Of a stretch of DNA of 6,288 bases, positions 4,921 to 6,288 are shown piece by piece; position 1 is the stretch's first letter; each line of letters begins with the position of its first letter. Under the pieces are notes generated by a model. The model was not told the DNA's origin. It did not search any database and saw only the letters and a program-made list of their open reading frames with translations. Both the position numbers and the translations under genes were made by a program. The DNA is from JAUUZT01 sp964654015 (GTDB taxonomy: Bacteria; Chloroflexota; Dehalococcoidia; GIF9; AB-539-J10), in the NCBI GenBank assembly GCA_964654015.1, contig CAZZHQ010000139.1, forward strand, positions 1-6,288. Reading direction: 5' to 3'.

Positions 4921-6036
4921 TTACAGATAACCCAGTTCCCTCATGAATTCCTCATAGATTTCCATCATCTGGGCGTTCCGTGGAGAAAGGGCAGCAACTT
5001 CATCCCACATCTCTAATGCTGCTTCGTTCAATTCCTTTACACCAGCATCGTCTAGAGCAACGTATTCACACCCTGCCTCTAGCATCTTTAGCGTGCCTTG
5101 TCGTTCATCCTTAGTAAACTTTACATCACCTTGTCCAGAATATAACCTAGCAGTCGCGTAGAGGACGTACTGTAGGTCTTCAGGTAGACTATTCCAGGTA
5201 TCTTCAGTAACTAGGTAGTCAGCCCCTGCAACTGCAGCAAGGAAGGGTGGCTGCATTATGTACTTTGCAAACTCATAAAACTTGTAATTGTACAGCTCTC
5301 CCAGATCAACGCCTAGGGCGCCATCAATAACACCTGTGGCGATTGACATATAGACCTCAGCGCTAGCTATTGTAACTGCAGTACCTCCCAACTTCTCTAA
5401 TAAATCTGCGCCTCCACCTGTAGCCTTTATCTTGAGGGCTCTCAACTCATCCAGAGTCTCACATGGGACACTAGTCACAGTATACATAGGGTTCCAAACA
5501 TCTGGGGATAAGTAGTGGACACCCTGCTCCAAATAAGCCTCCTGCAAGATTTCCTCCCATCCTCTCTCCCAAATCAATTCTAACACTTCTCTCCCACTCC
5601 GCAAGCCAACAGGCAAGCCATATGCGCAGTTCATCTCAGGTATAATACTCTTGTAACTTGCGACAAAAGGACAAGCGATGTCAACTACGCCTGCCTGCAA
5701 GGCATCAAATGTATTTCCCCACCCGACGAGTTCACCAACACCCAGCGGCTCAACCTCAATTCGACCGCCGGATACTTCCTCTAGTTCCCTGCAGAAACCA
5801 CAGTAAATCTCGTCAAAATAGTAAATTCCTCTGGGAGCCCAGCTTGCAAATTTCCATTTGAATACTTCTGCTGATGGTTCGGGTGACGGTGATGTTGTTG
5901 GTGATGTTGTTGGTGATGTTGTTGGCGCTGGTGTTGGTATGGGCGTCGGTGCAGCGCACGCCAACAAAAGAGGAATCGCCAACACCAGGGCTAGGCTAAC
6001 ACTACTAAGTAACGTCAATATTCTTTTCGTTCTCAA
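4921..6036 (-). CDS. dctP: TRAP transporter solute-binding lipoprotein (DctP type)
   Basis: This is a 371-residue extracytoplasmic binding protein. Residues 1-27 are a lipoprotein signal: basic RTKR, a hydrophobic stretch, and lipobox LLAC with Cys27 as the lipidation site. Residues 30-55 form a Pro/Thr/Ser tether with (TTSP)x3, encoded by a 12-bp tandem repeat. The binding domain starts near 58 (VFKWKFASWAP) and shows the DctP features FDALQAGVVDIA (110-121), LKIKATGGGADLLEKLGG (201-218), AEVYMSIATGVIDGA (226-240) and a helical C-terminus ending at 371. The position that usually holds the ligand-carboxylate Arg (KIRxxGG) is Lys204. A C79xxC82 pair sits in the first helix, where the family normally has none that I know of. 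The start is TTG at 6034-6036 with AGGAGGT (6044-6050) seven bases upstream. It is the first gene of the transporter. The ligand is unknown. Confidence 0.96.
   Translation of the reverse strand: MRTKRILTLLSSVSLALVLAIPLLLACAAPTPIPTPAPTTSPTTSPTTSPSPEPSAEVFKWKFASWAPRGIYYFDEIYCGFCRELEEVSGGRIEVEPLGVGELVGWGNTFDALQAGVVDIACPFVASYKSIIPEMNCAYGLPVGLRSGREVLELIWERGWEEILQEAYLEQGVHYLSPDVWNPMYTVTSVPCETLDELRALKIKATGGGADLLEKLGGTAVTIASAEVYMSIATGVIDGALGVDLGELYNYKFYEFAKYIMQPPFLAAVAGADYLVTEDTWNSLPEDLQYVLYATARLYSGQGDVKFTKDERQGTLKMLEAGCEYVALDDAGVKELNEAALEMWDEVAALSPRNAQMMEIYEEFMRELGYL
5888..5923 (-). repeat. 12-bp tandem repeat x3 in the dctP lipoprotein tether
   Basis: On the plus strand GGTGATGTTGTT occurs three times in perfect tandem, with degenerate GT-rich copies on both flanks. 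On the coding strand each unit encodes Thr-Thr-Ser-Pro (the read-out phase is shifted). The period is a multiple of three, so gain or loss of a unit would change the tether length by four residues without breaking the frame. Confidence 0.9.
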
Positions 6037-6043
6037 TTTAATA

Positions 6044-6050
6044 ACCTCCT
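6044..6050 (-). promoter_or_regulatory. Ribosome-binding site supporting the TTG start of dctP
   Basis: AGGAGGT on the minus strand is followed by TATTAAA and then TTG AGA ACG. The seven-base spacing is good, and the resulting N-terminus (basic residues, then a hydrophobic stretch to the lipobox) is exactly what a lipoprotein needs. No ATG lies in frame nearby. Confidence 0.8.
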
Positions 6051-6057
6051 CAAAAGT

Positions 6058-6135
6058 TTAGAATTTGCTCAGTTGATTATTTAATCTAATTATCTCATTT
6101 TTGACCTCCTTCGGATCTCCCTGCTTACTACTCAC
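6058..6135 (-). CDS. Candidate 25-residue ORF just upstream of dctP
   Basis: The frame starts at GTG (6133-6135) and ends at TAA (6058-6060), 21 nt before the dctP start. The product begins MSSKQGDPKEV and ends NNQLSKF. It is rich in Lys, Glu, Asn and Gln and would form a charged helix. An AAGGA lies four bases before the GTG, a weak and close ribosome-binding site. The same frame is open for nine further codons upstream to a TAA (6163-6165). It could be a small leader gene, the worn end of a larger gene, or chance. I do not recognise it. Confidence 0.2.
   Translation of the reverse strand: MSSKQGDPKEVKNEIIRLNNQLSKF
6075..6097 (-). promoter_or_regulatory. Possible extended -10 promoter and small palindrome ahead of dctP
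   Basis: The minus strand reads TGAGATAAT (6089-6097), which resembles an extended -10 element (TGn + TATAAT with one mismatch). I see no good -35 at 16-18 bp. Transcription would begin near 6082, about 45 nt before the TTG start. Directly downstream is a 12-bp palindrome, GATTA-AA-TAATC (6075-6086), which could be an operator or merely AT-rich sequence. Both calls are tentative. Confidence 0.25.
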
Positions 6136-6237
6136 AATTTCCTTGATCTTACTAAAACACCCTTAGTCAAAATATCTGAAGCCATTGTTATCAATAAAGC
6201 TTAGTGATGGCAAGTCTAATCTCAGGCAGTAATAGCT

Positions 6238-6288
6238 TCATTGCTTACTCATGAATGATTTGACTAACCTTACTGCCGCGCCAGCGTT
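6238..6288 (-). CDS. Possible 3' end of an upstream minus-strand gene (partial)
   Basis: From the right edge, one minus-strand frame reads 16 codons (ending LVKSFMSKQ) to a TGA at 6238-6240. The first codons are GC-rich and Ala/Gly-rich, like coding sequence, and the other two frames hit stops within the region. Sixteen open codons are not evidence by themselves, so this only marks a frame to test with more flanking sequence. Confidence 0.2.
   Translation of the reverse strand, partial: NAGAAVRLVKSFMSKQ

Noticed and set aside
5888..5923. Short tandem repeats as a CRISPR or iteron array
   Set aside because: Units are directly adjacent with no spacers and lie in frame inside a coding tether, so they are a coding microsatellite.
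5858..6061. Plus-strand 67-residue frame rich in Gly, Val and Asp
   Set aside because: It is the antisense of the lipoprotein signal and the TTSP repeat of dctP. The repetitive composition comes from the 12-bp repeat.
6163..6267. 9-bp inverted pair TTAGTCAAA / TTTGACTAA about 90 bp apart as ends of a mobile element
   Set aside because: It is too short, with no flanking target duplication and nothing transposase-like between. A 9-bp pair is expected by chance at this distance.

Overview
The window carries a five-gene minus-strand block. From its upstream (right) end it holds an extracytoplasmic solute-binding lipoprotein (DctP type), a small TRAP permease (DctQ), a large TRAP permease (DctM), a class III PLP-dependent aminotransferase and an SDR-family NAD(P)-dependent oxidoreductase. 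All five have intact family motifs, so the main content is a complete tripartite TRAP transporter next to two enzymes that could work on its substrate. I did not find an obviously new kind of system. The points worth following are regulatory and local.

Organism: the bacterial signals are strong Shine-Dalgarno sequences, GTG and TTG starts, and a lipobox followed by a Pro/Thr/Ser-rich tether. Base composition is moderate, and the SDR looks AT-richer than the aminotransferase. A lipoprotein of the form 'Cys-Ala-Ala-Pro + TP/TTSP repeats' next to a TRAP binding domain is a style I associate with Chloroflexota (Dehalococcoidia-like) genomes. This is an inference from style, and no marker gene is present to confirm it.

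Layout, left to right: (1) 1-97, the possible 3' end of a plus-strand gene running convergently into the SDR. (2) 110-886, SDR oxidoreductase, minus strand. (3) 887-1062, an intergenic spacer with a weak terminator-like hairpin behind the aminotransferase and a good -35/-10 pair pointing at the SDR, so the SDR may have its own transcript. (4) 1063-2409, aminotransferase. (5) 2410-2946, a 537-bp gap with no convincing gene but an unusually open minus-strand frame. (6) 2947-4254 and 4251-4760, dctM and dctQ, overlapping by 4 bp. (7) 4761-4920, a spacer with two hairpins. (8) 4921-6036, the binding protein. (9) 6037-6288, a leader region with a possible promoter, a strong ribosome-binding site followed by a two-codon ORF, and the possible end of another minus-strand gene at the edge.

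How the genes may work together: the lipoprotein would capture a small, probably organic-anion or zwitterionic solute outside the membrane, and DctQM would import it using an ion gradient. The aminotransferase could deaminate an amine or amino acid to an aldehyde or keto compound, and the SDR could reduce or oxidise a carbonyl or alcohol. The combination resembles loci for omega-amino compounds such as taurine, beta-alanine or GABA analogues. The substrate cannot be read from this sequence, and the 537-bp gap weakens the case that the transporter and enzymes form one operon.
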